Positions 1 to 8,074 are shown, counted from the stretch's first letter. The stretch: DNA of 24,193 nt from JBBRZF01 sp038236965 (GCA_038236965.1 JBBRZF010000036.1:1-24193); one strand, 5' to 3'. The notes: generated by a model not told the origin, from the sequence alone. A program made the numbers and translations.

Positions 1-1185
1 CCGCCCCAGGAAGATGCCGCGCAACTCCGCGCGATTGCCGCAAACGCCGCTCTGGATGCAACTCATCCGGGGCCGCGAACACAGGCTTTGGCCGAGAGAT
101 CAAGGAGAGCGACTGCCGAGCAAACGGCGCGTGAACTCTATCGCGCGGTCACCTCGAGCGTGCGGGGCGACAACAGTTCGTTCGCAACTGGCGAATTGAC
201 GTCGGCGGAAGCTTCGCTCTGCTTCGGCGAAGGCAGTCGCACAGCGACTTTGCTTGCGCTGGCTTCCGCCGCGAACATTCGCGCGGAACTGGTCTTGGCG
301 CGAACGACCACAGCCACACCGAACGCTTACCTGCATCCGCTGGTGCTCTTTCATTTTGGTTTGTACACAGTTGCCGCCGATCCTGAGACCGAAGGCATGC
401 CGTTCGGCTCGGTTGCTCCTGCGCTGGATCGCAGCGCGGCGCTGATGATTCCGCTTGCAACAGCCATCTCGGAGACCGAGATCGCTCGTGTGTCACTGCC
501 GCAGGCGACCTCGGAGGAGCGCAGCGTCGCCACCGGCAGACTGGATTTCGATAGTGACGGTTCCTTTGCGGCCGATGTGTCCATCACAATGGGCGCCTAT
601 CGCGGCGCGCAGATGCGCGACATCCTGCGCGGCATCGCACTGGCCGATCGTTCGCAATTCTTCGAGCAACTGGCGCTCCGGCTCTTTCCCGGCGCGGTGG
701 ACGCGACGGGTTCGGTGCGCAACGAGAACGATGTCAATCAACCGCTAGTGCTGCTGGTGAAATGCCTTTCACAGCACTTCCTCGACTTAAGCGCTCTGAC
801 GGTGGACATGGACCAACTGGTTCCCGCGCTCGGATTGCGCCGTATGTACACGACGGTGGCTCAGCGCAAGTTTCCGCTGTATGTGGATGCACTGTTGTTT
901 GAGACCGCGAGCTTCCGGGTTCGCCTTCCGCAGGGAGTGACCGTCGCTCGCAACGCTCCTGATTATGAAGTCGAAAACGAGTTCGGCAGATATGCGGTGA
1001 GTTTCCGCTCCACTTCGGCTTCGGAAGTGGAGATCACGCGTGAGTTCCACGTTCCAGTGCAACTGATCGAGCCGCTGCGGTACGCCGAGTTCGCCCGCTT
1101 CGCCAACCGCATCGATGAAGCGGAGCGGCAGCGCTTGACTTTGAAGGTCACCCCGCCCTTGACCGCGCAAGCCTCCGCGCGATAA
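1..1185 (+). CDS. DUF3857/transglutaminase-like protein, C-terminal part
   Basis: The frame is open from the first base, so this is the last 394 residues of a longer protein; a TTG at 88 is internal and not a believable start. About residues 75-100 of the visible part have the layout of the transglutaminase-core helix, where the family normally has GDCxDKA(T)LL. Here the segment reads GEGSRTATLLALA, so the usual catalytic Cys is Gly. The following HPLVLFHFGLYTVAADPE and MPFG segment fits the His/Asp part of the fold. The C-terminal 100 residues (a beta-rich part with FRVRLPQGV, then YAEFARFANRIDEAERQRLTL) resemble the ends of DUF3857-type periplasmic proteins. I assign the family with moderate confidence from pattern only; an enzymatic function is doubtful because of the Cys loss. 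The gene ends facing the small minus-strand gene at 1258. Confidence 0.6.
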   Translation, partial: PPQEDAAQLRAIAANAALDATHPGPRTQALAERSRRATAEQTARELYRAVTSSVRGDNSSFATGELTSAEASLCFGEGSRTATLLALASAANIRAELVLARTTTATPNAYLHPLVLFHFGLYTVAADPETEGMPFGSVAPALDRSAALMIPLATAISETEIARVSLPQATSEERSVATGRLDFDSDGSFAADVSITMGAYRGAQMRDILRGIALADRSQFFEQLALRLFPGAVDATGSVRNENDVNQPLVLLVKCLSQHFLDLSALTVDMDQLVPALGLRRMYTTVAQRKFPLYVDALLFETASFRVRLPQGVTVARNAPDYEVENEFGRYAVSFRSTSASEVEITREFHVPVQLIEPLRYAEFARFANRIDEAERQRLTLKVTPPLTAQASAR

Positions 1186-1205
1186 GCCTCGCAAAAACTG
1201 GACAG

Positions 1206-1233
1206 CAAAAAGCCCCGCTTTTCGAGCGGGACT
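1206..1233 (-). terminator. Intrinsic terminator of the minus-strand gene at 1258-1545
   Basis: Read on the minus strand, AGTCCCGCT pairs with AGCGGGGCT (nine pairs, one of them G-U) across a 5-nt loop and is followed by five T. It lies about 25 nt after the stop of the minus-strand gene. On the plus strand the same hairpin lacks a good T tract, so it serves the minus-strand gene best but may also slow plus-strand transcripts. Confidence 0.75.
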
Positions 1234-1257
1234 TATGTTCCTTACTGGTTCCAATCT

Positions 1258-1545
1258 CTAACGGGCGTAGTCGCGAACGTCGTGAAGCGCAGACATGCTG
1301 CGGCGCTCGGCTTCTTCGGCGAAGCGTTCGCTGAGTTTGCTGAGTGTGGAGAAAATCTGCGTCGCCTTGGTTACGTATTCGGGCGCGTTTTCCCAAATGT
1401 TTTCGAATTTTTCCGGATATTCGGATGCGAGCACTGCGAGACCGCCGGCGGCCAGGGCGATGCCGACCGGGCGGCGTCCCATGAAGAACAACACTGCGCC
1501 AGCACCGACGCCCCCGTAGATTACCGCCTTCTTCCAATTCTGCAT
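1258..1545 (-). CDS. Small membrane protein of unknown function (95 aa)
   Basis: The start is placed at the ATG at 1545 (MQNWKKAVIYGG) because GGAGGG lies 6 nt upstream; a longer reading from 1578 would bury this ribosome binding site. Residues of about 8-42 are hydrophobic and glycine-rich (GGVGAGAVLFFMGRRP, then VGIALAAGGLAVLA), giving one or two membrane segments broken by GRRP. The rest is an amphipathic, charged helix-rich tail (FSTLSKLSERFAEEAERR). No family is recognised. A clear ribosome binding site at one end and a terminator at the other suggest a single-gene transcript. Two palindromes lie just upstream (1564-1578 and 1592-1603). Confidence 0.75.
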   Translation of the reverse strand: MQNWKKAVIYGGVGAGAVLFFMGRRPVGIALAAGGLAVLASEYPEKFENIWENAPEYVTKATQIFSTLSKLSERFAEEAERRSMSALHDVRDYAR

Positions 1546-1771
1546 TTGATCCCTCCAGTATGTTTGCGGGCCCCGCAAGGGCAGGGCTGATGATTCATGA
1601 ATCGATTTGCGCAGCCGGGATTATCTCCGAAGTGCGTACGGTACATTAGAGCATCGCGGGTGTCCGGCTGTTGCATGCGCCTGAAACTCTTGCAGGGTGG
1701 GCAACCGCTCACTTTATCCATTACAAAGTACATGCTTGTTGTGTACATTGTCGAACGACGACTCTTTTATT

Positions 1772-2194
1772 ATGACGACCTTATCTGCTGAAACTGTACG
1801 CGCCGAAGTTGCCCGTTTCTGGAACGCCTTTACGACTAAGTCGGCTGAGGCGCTGGAAGAGTTCTACGCTCATGAATCCAGTGTTTTTGGTTCGACCGCC
1901 AATCGCGCGGAACCGGGACGACTGGCAGCGACGCGACGCAAGCGAGAATACTTCACGCCGCAAGCCTCTCTACGCGCGCAAACCGGCTATGTCGATGTGG
2001 TGATGATAGGCGAACAGGTGGCCGTGGCCAGCTATACGTTCCAGTTCCACGCGACCAAAGTCGCAAGCGTGATGACGAAGGCTACCGAAGAGCACATCAC
2101 GAACGGGCGAGCGACGCAGGTATTCGGCGTGGATAGCGATGGCAGTATCAGGATATTCCACGAGCATTTTTCACTGCCGTTTCTGGTTGGATAG
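1772..2194 (+). CDS. SnoaL-like / DUF4440-type protein (140 aa)
   Basis: The protein has the NTF2-fold pattern: an N-terminal helix (VRAEVARFWNAFTTKSAEALEEFY), an aromatic/acidic cluster, then strands with GYVDVVMIGEQVAVASYTFQFHA and a final strand VFGVDSDGSIRIFHEHFS. It lacks a signal peptide, so it is probably cytoplasmic. Members of this superfamily bind small molecules or act as hydrolases or isomerases; nothing here fixes the substrate. The start at ATG 1772 is chosen because the fold begins there. The upstream in-frame GTG at 1697 would add 25 residues of poor coding quality. No strong ribosome binding site precedes the ATG. It stands alone ahead of the tRNA gene. Confidence 0.7.
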   Translation: MTTLSAETVRAEVARFWNAFTTKSAEALEEFYAHESSVFGSTANRAEPGRLAATRRKREYFTPQASLRAQTGYVDVVMIGEQVAVASYTFQFHATKVASVMTKATEEHITNGRATQVFGVDSDGSIRIFHEHFSLPFLVG

Positions 2195-2259
2195 CGCCCC
2201 GTTGCGGAGCCAACACCCTGTTTGGCTGGCGATGGTAAACTGTGCTGGTGGTTCGGTGT

Positions 2260-2336
2260 GCGCCCGTAGCTCAGCTGGATAGAGCGTTCGCCTCCGAAGC
2301 GAGAGGTCGTAGGTTCGAATCCTACCGGGCGCACCA
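2260..2336 (+). tRNA. tRNA-Arg, anticodon CCG
   Basis: The 77-nt gene folds into a full cloverleaf. The acceptor arm GCGCCCG pairs with CGGGCGC, the D arm has GCTC...GAGC, and the T arm is GTAGG-TTCGAAT-CCTAC. The anticodon stem TTCGC/GCGAG closes a seven-base loop CTCCGAA with CCG at 2294-2296. A is the discriminator and CCA is encoded at 2334-2336. The anticodon reads CGG (Arg). No direct repeat of its 3' end was seen nearby, so there is no sign that it hosts an inserted element. Confidence 0.97.
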
Positions 2337-2667
2337 GACACTTCCCTTCTTGCTTTACTTCCTTTACTTCCCTTTTGGCTGCTAGCTGAGATGCTCTGTC
2401 TTGGGGCCTACCCCCTGAGACTCGAGGCCTATGACTACTCAGCACAGCAACCGCAGCTTACTCGAAATGGGGCGCCCTCTTATAATGCGTGGCCCATTCA
2501 AGCCTTAGCTTGAATGGGCCACCCGCCCGCCAGAGTACCGTCCTTTCTTCGAGAGTAACTGCTGCGTCCGGACTTGAACCATTTACAGTGCTTGATTTCT
2601 GCACTCAGGGGAGCTAAGTTATTGCGTTGGTTAAGATACCGTTCGCTTTGCTCCAGAGGAGCTGGCT
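2337..2667. other. 331-nt intergenic stretch after tRNA-Arg
   Basis: No credible gene. It starts with a pyrimidine-rich run after the tRNA and holds a perfect TATAAT (2481-2486) without a good -35 box, immediately followed by the 15-bp palindrome at 2489-2522. A weak TTGATT-N17-TAAGTT match at 2592-2620 could be the promoter of the gene at 2668. Confidence 0.6.
2489..2522. repeat. Perfect 15-bp palindrome with 4-nt loop (REP-like)
   Basis: GTGGCCCATTCAAGC (2489-2503) is followed by CTTA and its exact reverse complement (2508-2522). There is no T tract on either strand, so it is a poor terminator. The GTGGCCCATTC core looks to me like the short palindromes scattered between genes in Terriglobia genomes; that is recollection and was not checked. 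It could also be an RNA hairpin at the 5' end of a transcript, since TATAAT lies 2 nt upstream. Confidence 0.6.
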
Positions 2668-3168
2668 ATGCGCACGACTCGGAAGTTAGTTCTCGCGGCT
2701 TCGTTGATTTCCCTCCTTATATGTTTAGCTGTTTTTGTTCCAGCCGCAGCGGCGCAGACACCCGATCACGAAACGATGGAGCGCGCATCACGGTTGATGG
2801 GCTTTGACCTGTCGAAGGTCAACCATCATTTTGTATTGCTTACGAATGGCGGGGCGATCGAGATTACGGCGAAGGACCCGAAAGACAAGCAGACGGTGGA
2901 CGCTATCCAGAAGCATCTGATGTCGCAAGCGAAGTTATGGGAGAGGGGCAACTTCGACCTGAACACGCAGATCCACGGCAAGGTTCCGGACGGAGTGCCT
3001 ACCATAAAAAAGCTGCGCAACGAGATCACGTTCGACGTGCGTCCGCTGGATGACGGCGGGTTGATGCGCATCCTTACCGTGAATCAGCAAGCGAAACAAA
3101 GCGTCTATGAATTTATGCGCTTTCAGATCAACGAACACCACACGGGCGATTCCTTACAAGTTGAATAA
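2668..3168 (+). CDS. Secreted protein of unknown function (166 aa)
   Basis: The start is supported by AGAGGAG about 8 nt upstream of the ATG. Residues 1-30 form a classic Sec signal peptide: basic MRTTRK, a hydrophobic core LAASLISLLICLAVFV, and a likely cut after AAAAQ. The mature part has the segments ERASRLMGFD, HHFVLLTNGGAIEITAKDP and a C-terminal YEFMRFQINEHHTGD. I have the impression that this pattern recurs as an uncharacterised acidobacterial protein, but I cannot name a family. It contains no Cys in the mature part and several His (HH at about 52 and 157), so metal or ligand binding is possible but unsupported. The peptidase gene starts 110 nt downstream on the same strand, possibly co-transcribed. 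Confidence 0.8.
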   Translation: MRTTRKLVLAASLISLLICLAVFVPAAAAQTPDHETMERASRLMGFDLSKVNHHFVLLTNGGAIEITAKDPKDKQTVDAIQKHLMSQAKLWERGNFDLNTQIHGKVPDGVPTIKKLRNEITFDVRPLDDGGLMRILTVNQQAKQSVYEFMRFQINEHHTGDSLQVE

Positions 3169-3278
3169 CCGCGTGCGCGGTGTACCCCTTTCGTAATCTG
3201 TCCGGCTCAACTATGCTGCTTGAACGGTGCATCCAAGCTTTTGCCGCATCGCGTCCGCGCGCCCCCCAGGAGAACTCT

Positions 3279-5441
3279 TTGAAACGAATCGCAGCCGTCC
3301 TCGTTTTGTTGCAACTTTCGCTTCCCACGGTACTTCCAGCGCAGCAGCCTGCGACTAACGCGGCACCGGTGGCGATCACGGGCTTCCGCGATGCCGCCGC
3401 CGAACACGCGATCGAAGAACAATTCTTGAAAGTGCCCAGCCCCGAGCTTGCAGAAGAACACCTGCGCATCTTGACGGCGGTTCCCCACATCGCAGGCTCT
3501 CCGGAAGACAAGAAGACGGCGGATTACGTGGCTGCGAAGTTCAAGGAAGCGGGACTGGAGACGCGCATCGACGAGTACAAGGTCTGGATCAACTATCCGC
3601 TGGAGATCAGCGTGGTTGCGACGGCACCGGCGACGCTGCACATGAAGGGGCCGACGCGCGAACATGTCTCTGACGATCCCTTCCAGGACGACCCGCGCGT
3701 GGTGATGCCGTTCAACGGCGGTTCGCCCTCTGGCGACGTGGAAGCCGATGTGGTCTACGCGAACTATGGACGTCCGGAAGATTTCAAGAAGTTGAAGGAA
3801 ATGGGAGTCGACGTAAAGGGCAAGATCGTACTGGTGCGCTACGGTCAGAATTTTCGCGGAGTGAAATCATTTGTCGCCGAGGAGTACGGAGCAGCGGCAG
3901 TGTTGATCTATTCCGACCCGACCGACGATGGATACTTCAAAGGCGACATTTATCCCAAAGGCCCGTACCGTCCGGAAAGCGGCGTGCAGCGCGGCTCGGT
4001 GCAGTACATGTTCGAATATCCCGGGGACCCGACGACGCCGGGAGTTGCCAGCGTTCCGTCGCTGCCGGATTCGCAACGCGGCGCGCCGGCGACGGCAAAG
4101 AATCTGGCGAAGGTTCCGACGACTCCGCTTTCATATGGCGACGCTTCTCCGCTGATGGCGAACCTGGGTGGTCCGGAATCGCCGCGTGAATGGCAGGGCG
4201 CGCTTCCCTTCACCTACCACGTCGGCCCCGGCCCGGTGAAAGTTCGCGTACACCTGAAGCAGGATTACGGCTATCGCACCATCTGGAATGTGGTGGGTGT
4301 GATCCGCGGCAGCGCGTCTCCGGATGAATGGGTTGTCGCCGGCAACCATCGCGACGCGTGGGTGTTTGGCGCAGTGGACCCGAACAGCGGCACGGCTGCG
4401 ATGCTGGAAGCCGTACACGGAATCGGCGCACTGCTGAAGACGGGATGGAAGCCGAAGCGGACGATGGTGTTCGCCAGTTGGGATGCCGAGGAACAAGGAC
4501 TGATAGGCTCCACGGAGTTTGCGGAGCAATACGCGAAGGAACTCGAAAACGCGGCAGCCTACTTCAACATGGATGTGGCAGTTTCCGGTCCTAACTTCGG
4601 CAGCTCTGCGGTCCCCAGCCTGAAGCAATTCATTCGCGAGGTCGCGCGCGCGGTGCCTAGTCCCAAGGGTGGGACGGTGTACGACGCGTGGAAGACCACC
4701 AGCGAGAAGAGCCGTCGTCAGCCAGCGAGCCCGAATCCGGACTTCACCGGGGCGGCGCGTCCGGCAGCAGCGCCGGAGGTGAAAGCCGAGCCCAACGTCG
4801 GAGACCTGGGCAGCGGATCTGATTACACGGCCTTCCTGCAACACCTGGGCGTTCCGTCCTCGGATGTAGGTTCGGGCGGACCTTACGGCGTCTATCACTC
4901 AGCGTTCGACAACTTTGCCTGGTTCAAGAAGTTTGCCGATCCTACGTTCGTTTACGAGCAGCAGATGGCTCGCATCTTCGGATTGCAGGCGATACGCATG
5001 GCGTCCGCCGATGTGCTTCCTTATGACTACGCCGAATATGGTCGTGAGATAGGGGCCTACATCGAGGCCGCCCGCAAAAGAGCTGAAGACGCAAAGCTAA
5101 AGGTTCTCGGGTTTGACGATCTCTCGAAGGCAGCCAAGCGATTGGAGGCGGCGGGGAAAAACGCGACGGAGCAGCAAAAGGCCGCGCCCGCCGATGCCAC
5201 CCGTCTTAACGCCGCTCTCCGTAACACGGAGCGCGCGTTCCTGACGGATGGACTTCCCAACCGTCCGTGGTTCCGTCACGCAATCTATGCGCCGGGAGAG
5301 TACACCGGGTATGCGGCGGTGGTGGTTCCGGGAATCAACGAAGCGATCGACAAAAACGATGCCGACCGGTTGGCGAAGCAGATTGCGGCAGTGACTGCGG
5401 CCATCAATCGCGCGGCAGAAACGCTGGAAACCTACAAATAG
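3279..5441 (+). CDS. M28 metallopeptidase, glutamate carboxypeptidase II-like
   Basis: This secreted dinuclear-zinc aminopeptidase/carboxypeptidase has 720 residues from a TTG start. The TTG at 3279 is chosen because AGGAG sits 6 nt upstream and translation then begins directly with a signal peptide (KRIAAVLVLLQLSLPTVLPAQQ); upstream starts lack this. Order: signal peptide; a PA (protease-associated) domain at about 130-300 (KGKIVLVRYGQNFRG, GVQRGS); the peptidase core; and a C-terminal helical dimerisation-like domain. The expected zinc ligands are all visible: H357 and D367 (GNHRDAW...AVD), E405 with catalytic E404 (DAEEQG), D432 (NMDVA) and H540 (YHS). It matches the human PSMA/NAALADase group in length and motif order. 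It is probably periplasmic or exported and involved in peptide scavenging; the substrate is unknown. Confidence 0.93.
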   Translation: MKRIAAVLVLLQLSLPTVLPAQQPATNAAPVAITGFRDAAAEHAIEEQFLKVPSPELAEEHLRILTAVPHIAGSPEDKKTADYVAAKFKEAGLETRIDEYKVWINYPLEISVVATAPATLHMKGPTREHVSDDPFQDDPRVVMPFNGGSPSGDVEADVVYANYGRPEDFKKLKEMGVDVKGKIVLVRYGQNFRGVKSFVAEEYGAAAVLIYSDPTDDGYFKGDIYPKGPYRPESGVQRGSVQYMFEYPGDPTTPGVASVPSLPDSQRGAPATAKNLAKVPTTPLSYGDASPLMANLGGPESPREWQGALPFTYHVGPGPVKVRVHLKQDYGYRTIWNVVGVIRGSASPDEWVVAGNHRDAWVFGAVDPNSGTAAMLEAVHGIGALLKTGWKPKRTMVFASWDAEEQGLIGSTEFAEQYAKELENAAAYFNMDVAVSGPNFGSSAVPSLKQFIREVARAVPSPKGGTVYDAWKTTSEKSRRQPASPNPDFTGAARPAAAPEVKAEPNVGDLGSGSDYTAFLQHLGVPSSDVGSGGPYGVYHSAFDNFAWFKKFADPTFVYEQQMARIFGLQAIRMASADVLPYDYAEYGREIGAYIEAARKRAEDAKLKVLGFDDLSKAAKRLEAAGKNATEQQKAAPADATRLNAALRNTERAFLTDGLPNRPWFRHAIYAPGEYTGYAAVVVPGINEAIDKNDADRLAKQIAAVTAAINRAAETLETYK

Positions 5442-5474
5442 CTTTTCAAGCCGAGGTTACGAAAGTCCATTACG

Positions 5475-5502
5475 GGGCATGGCCACACACCATGCCCTTT
5501 TT
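5475..5502 (+). terminator. Intrinsic terminator of the M28 peptidase gene
   Basis: GGGCATGG (5475-5482) pairs perfectly with CCATGCCC (5490-5497) over a 7-nt loop, followed at once by TTTTT (5498-5502). It lies 34 nt after the stop codon. Confidence 0.9.
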
Positions 5503-5545
5503 GCATGTAGGTCTTCTACTCTGATGTGTGATAGTTTCGCGGCGT

Positions 5546-5743
5546 ATGTTCGGAACATTTTGGGAATCTAGAATCGGATGCATGGTGGCAGGTGGAGGCG
5601 CTGTTTGGGGCGTCCACCTTGTCACCAAAGATTTTCCCGGCATGGCTAACCTGATGATCCCAAGCGGGCCCATTGAAACTTGTGGACTCGGCATCATCAT
5701 CTGGCTGCACGCCAAGTGGCGCGTCAGCATCTCGAATCGTTAG
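5546..5743 (+). CDS. Possible small membrane protein (65 aa)
   Basis: An open frame from ATG 5546 encodes 65 residues with two hydrophobic stretches (GCMVAGGGAVWGVHLV and CGLGIIIWLHAKW), which could be two short membrane helices joined by a loop with KDFPGMANLMIPSGP. Third-position bias is moderately like neighbouring genes. No ribosome binding site is visible, and an in-frame GTG at 5528 is an alternative start. It follows the peptidase terminator, so it would need its own promoter, and none is obvious. No family is recognised; it may be an unexpressed frame. Confidence 0.42.
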   Translation: MFGTFWESRIGCMVAGGGAVWGVHLVTKDFPGMANLMIPSGPIETCGLGIIIWLHAKWRVSISNR

Positions 5744-5792
5744 CTATGTAACCCGCCTAGTACGAACGAAGGCGATTAATGCTGACCCCTAG

Positions 5793-6044
5793 GTGTATTT
5801 TCCTATTTGCGACATTTGTGAGCGGCCCCATCATCCCCTGATGCACCGCGCCATGAACCGCTTCGTCGAAGCCCACGATCGTTACCTTGCACTCGATCTC
5901 GTCCGCACCGATTGTCGTAACCCGCAGGAACGCGAACTGCTCTACATCGAAATCCTGAAGGCCTATCTGGAAGTGCAATTCCGCGCCAGGCAGATCGCCG
6001 GTCTGCAGTTTGCCGACGGCTGCGATTACGTGGACAACAACTAA
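5793..6044 (+). CDS. Small protein of unknown function (up to 83 aa)
   Basis: An in-frame stop immediately precedes the GTG at 5793, so this is the longest possible start; ATG 5841 or ATG 5853 would give 67 or 63 residues. Codon usage from 5853 on is strongly coding-like (G/C third positions). The C-terminal part is a charged helix (PQERELLYIEILKAYLEVQFRARQIAG). If the GTG start is right, the N-terminus has CDIC followed by PHHPLMH, which could bind a metal. No ribosome binding site decides the start. The spacing to the next gene is 159 nt, without an obvious terminator, so read-through into the coiled-coil gene is possible. Confidence 0.6.
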   Translation: MYFPICDICERPHHPLMHRAMNRFVEAHDRYLALDLVRTDCRNPQERELLYIEILKAYLEVQFRARQIAGLQFADGCDYVDNN

Positions 6045-6203
6045 GGTCTCGTCGCAAACACACGCGGCGGATGTGGCCGCAGAGACGCACGCGAATTTTC
6101 AGATCAACTTCTGTGGCCACCCAGTCACCGCTTTCTGCGTCTAACTAATCGCGCCTGCTCGTCCGACTCGTCTACAACCAGATATCTTTCGAAGGGTTCC
6201 TTC

Positions 6204-8057
6204 ATGCCGTTGGCACGAATTCGTACCGCCGACCCAGTTTCCGTTGCCGACCTCGCCAGCGAGTTGCGCGAGGCAGGATATGAATTTGAATTCGCGCGGC
6301 CCGACGAACGATGCGCGCAGGAAGCAGACGTAGAGATCCGGGCCGAGCATTTACCGGTGCAGCAGGCTTTCGACCGCGCTTACGAGATGAACTGCGGAGG
6401 CGCGCCTATCTACGTCGCCCCGGGATTACTGGAACCTGCGGAAGCGCCTCCTGGCCAAGCATCGGCGAACGAAGCGGACATCCGCATGGAGCACACGTCT
6501 CGCGGGACGGACTACGAGCTTCCAGAACCGATTCCCTACTCGCAATCCATCGACCTGGACTCGCAACATGGCTCGCCGCGCTTTGACTACGAACGCAACG
6601 AGAGGCGCTCGCGGTTCGCCGAAGGCATTGCGGGCATGCGCGGCATGGTGGAAGGAACGATCAGCAACTTCCGCGAACGACAGGCGGAACGCGCCACCCG
6701 TCGCAACGCAGAAAGCGCCGCGCGCGCGGAAGAGGCGGCGGCCCTCCGGCAAAAACAACTCGAAGAGCTCGCGGTGCAGAGAGAAGAAGCACGCAAGCGT
6801 CGCGAAGAATACGAACGTCAGCAGGAACAGGAACGGATCGCGCAGGAACATCGCGAACGCGAACTGGCCGCGCAGCGCGAACGGGCGCTGGCCTTGCAAC
6901 GCGAACGCGACGCGGAAGAGGCGCGCAAGGCTGCGGAAGAACAACGACAGCAAGAAGTAGTCCAACGCCAGCGTGAGGAAGAGCAGCGCCAGCGCGAGGC
7001 CCGCGAGACGCAGCTACGGATGGAAGAGGCGAAGCGGGCGGCGGAAGAGGAGAAGCGTCGCGCTGAAGAACAGCGTCAGCAAGACATTCTGGACGCACCG
7101 CGCCTCGCGCAGGAAGCCAAGCTGCGGCAGGAATACGAGCGCGCGCTGGCCGTGGAGCGGCAGCATCGCGAGCAGCAGTTTGCCGAGGAGCGCGGGCAAG
7201 AGTTGCAACTCCAGGCACGTCGTGAAGAAGAGCGCCGTGCAGAACAACGCGTGGAGAAAGAACGCCTGGAGGCTCAGCACGTCCAGCAGGAGAGGCGAGC
7301 AGAGGAAGAGAGGCGTGAAGCGGAGCGACGGGAGCGCGAAGCTCGCGACCTGGTTGCGAGGCGTGAACGCGAAGCGCCGAGGGCGGCGGAGGTCATCCCG
7401 ATTGTTGCGGCGCTTTCCGCTCCGGCAGAAAACGTCCGACCTGCGTCCGACAGCGCGCGGCCAACATTGGAGCCAGTCGTAGCGGCTGCAAGCAGCGAAA
7501 CCTACGGGACTCGAACGGACGATATACACGAGGTTCCAGCAGAAGACGATTCGGGCATTTCTGCTGTGCCGCTCACGCATTCGGCAGAGCGCGAATTCGG
7601 AAATAGTACGTTGACAGCCAGCGAAGGCAACGATCGCTCGATGGTCAACTCGCTATTCGGAGACCGCCCGCGCCAGCGCGCATTTCAATTCGCTGCCGTG
7701 GCGGCGGCGGTCATCGCGCTTTTCGCGATGGGAATATGGGCCGCCATCGCAGGACGCCGTCCGGCCGATCCTCTCAACTTTGGGCGCAACGGACAGCCGA
7801 ATATTCAGCAAGCGGTTCCGTTCGGAGCCGCGACCATCGCGCCTCGTGAAGTGCACGCAGCGAATCCTGGGACCAAAGCGACGACAGCGAAACCGCCTGT
7901 CACGAGTCGTCCGACTGCGAAGCCACCGGCGCAGGCCGCAGCGCGCAAGCCTTCGGCGAAGAAGCGCGTCGTCGCCAAGCAAAAGACAAGAACCACAACA
8001 TCGCGTACCGCCCGCCGTGCGCGCAACGGTGTGCGCCAGTATTCGGACATGAACTAG
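6204..8057 (+). CDS. Long coiled-coil membrane protein of unknown function (617 aa)
   Basis: AAGGG lies 7 nt before the ATG. Residues 1-80 form a small mixed domain (VADLASELREAGYEFEF...GGAPIYVAPGLLEP). Residues of about 130-400 are an almost uninterrupted Arg/Glu/Gln/Ala-rich helix (runs such as AAEEEKRRAEEQRQQ), predicted to be a single long coiled coil. A Pro/Ser-rich linker follows, then one membrane helix at about 492-512 (FQFAAVAAAVIALFAMGIW) after a basic DRPRQR. The last 105 residues are Ala/Thr/Pro/Lys/Arg-rich and very basic (KPSAKKRVVAKQK). By the positive-inside rule the coiled coil would be cytoplasmic and the basic tail outside. The composition recalls TolA or cell-envelope scaffolds, but the domain order is different and no family is claimed. 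It ends at a strong terminator shared with thiC. Confidence 0.85.
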   Translation: MPLARIRTADPVSVADLASELREAGYEFEFARPDERCAQEADVEIRAEHLPVQQAFDRAYEMNCGGAPIYVAPGLLEPAEAPPGQASANEADIRMEHTSRGTDYELPEPIPYSQSIDLDSQHGSPRFDYERNERRSRFAEGIAGMRGMVEGTISNFRERQAERATRRNAESAARAEEAAALRQKQLEELAVQREEARKRREEYERQQEQERIAQEHRERELAAQRERALALQRERDAEEARKAAEEQRQQEVVQRQREEEQRQREARETQLRMEEAKRAAEEEKRRAEEQRQQDILDAPRLAQEAKLRQEYERALAVERQHREQQFAEERGQELQLQARREEERRAEQRVEKERLEAQHVQQERRAEEERREAERREREARDLVARREREAPRAAEVIPIVAALSAPAENVRPASDSARPTLEPVVAAASSETYGTRTDDIHEVPAEDDSGISAVPLTHSAEREFGNSTLTASEGNDRSMVNSLFGDRPRQRAFQFAAVAAAVIALFAMGIWAAIAGRRPADPLNFGRNGQPNIQQAVPFGAATIAPREVHAANPGTKATTAKPPVTSRPTAKPPAQAAARKPSAKKRVVAKQKTRTTTSRTARRARNGVRQYSDMN

Positions 8058-8074
8058 GCGCGAGACAGAAACAC

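Noticed and set aside
2260..2336. tRNA-Arg as an attachment site for an inserted island
   Set aside because: No integrase, no repeated tRNA 3' end and no change of gene style on either side.
2032..2445. 137-codon minus-strand frame across the tRNA with the words RPVGFEPTTSRFGGERSIQLSYG split over the gene
   Set aside because: This is the well-known false protein produced by translating the complement of a tRNA gene; it overlaps tRNA-Arg and the SnoaL-like gene.
4131..4898. 255-codon minus-strand frame opposite the M28 peptidase
   Set aside because: It covers the zinc-site region of a secure gene and shows no motifs of its own.
5470..5730. 86-codon minus-strand frame opposite the possible small membrane protein
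   Set aside because: It runs through the peptidase terminator and has poor coding character; the plus-strand frame is slightly better.
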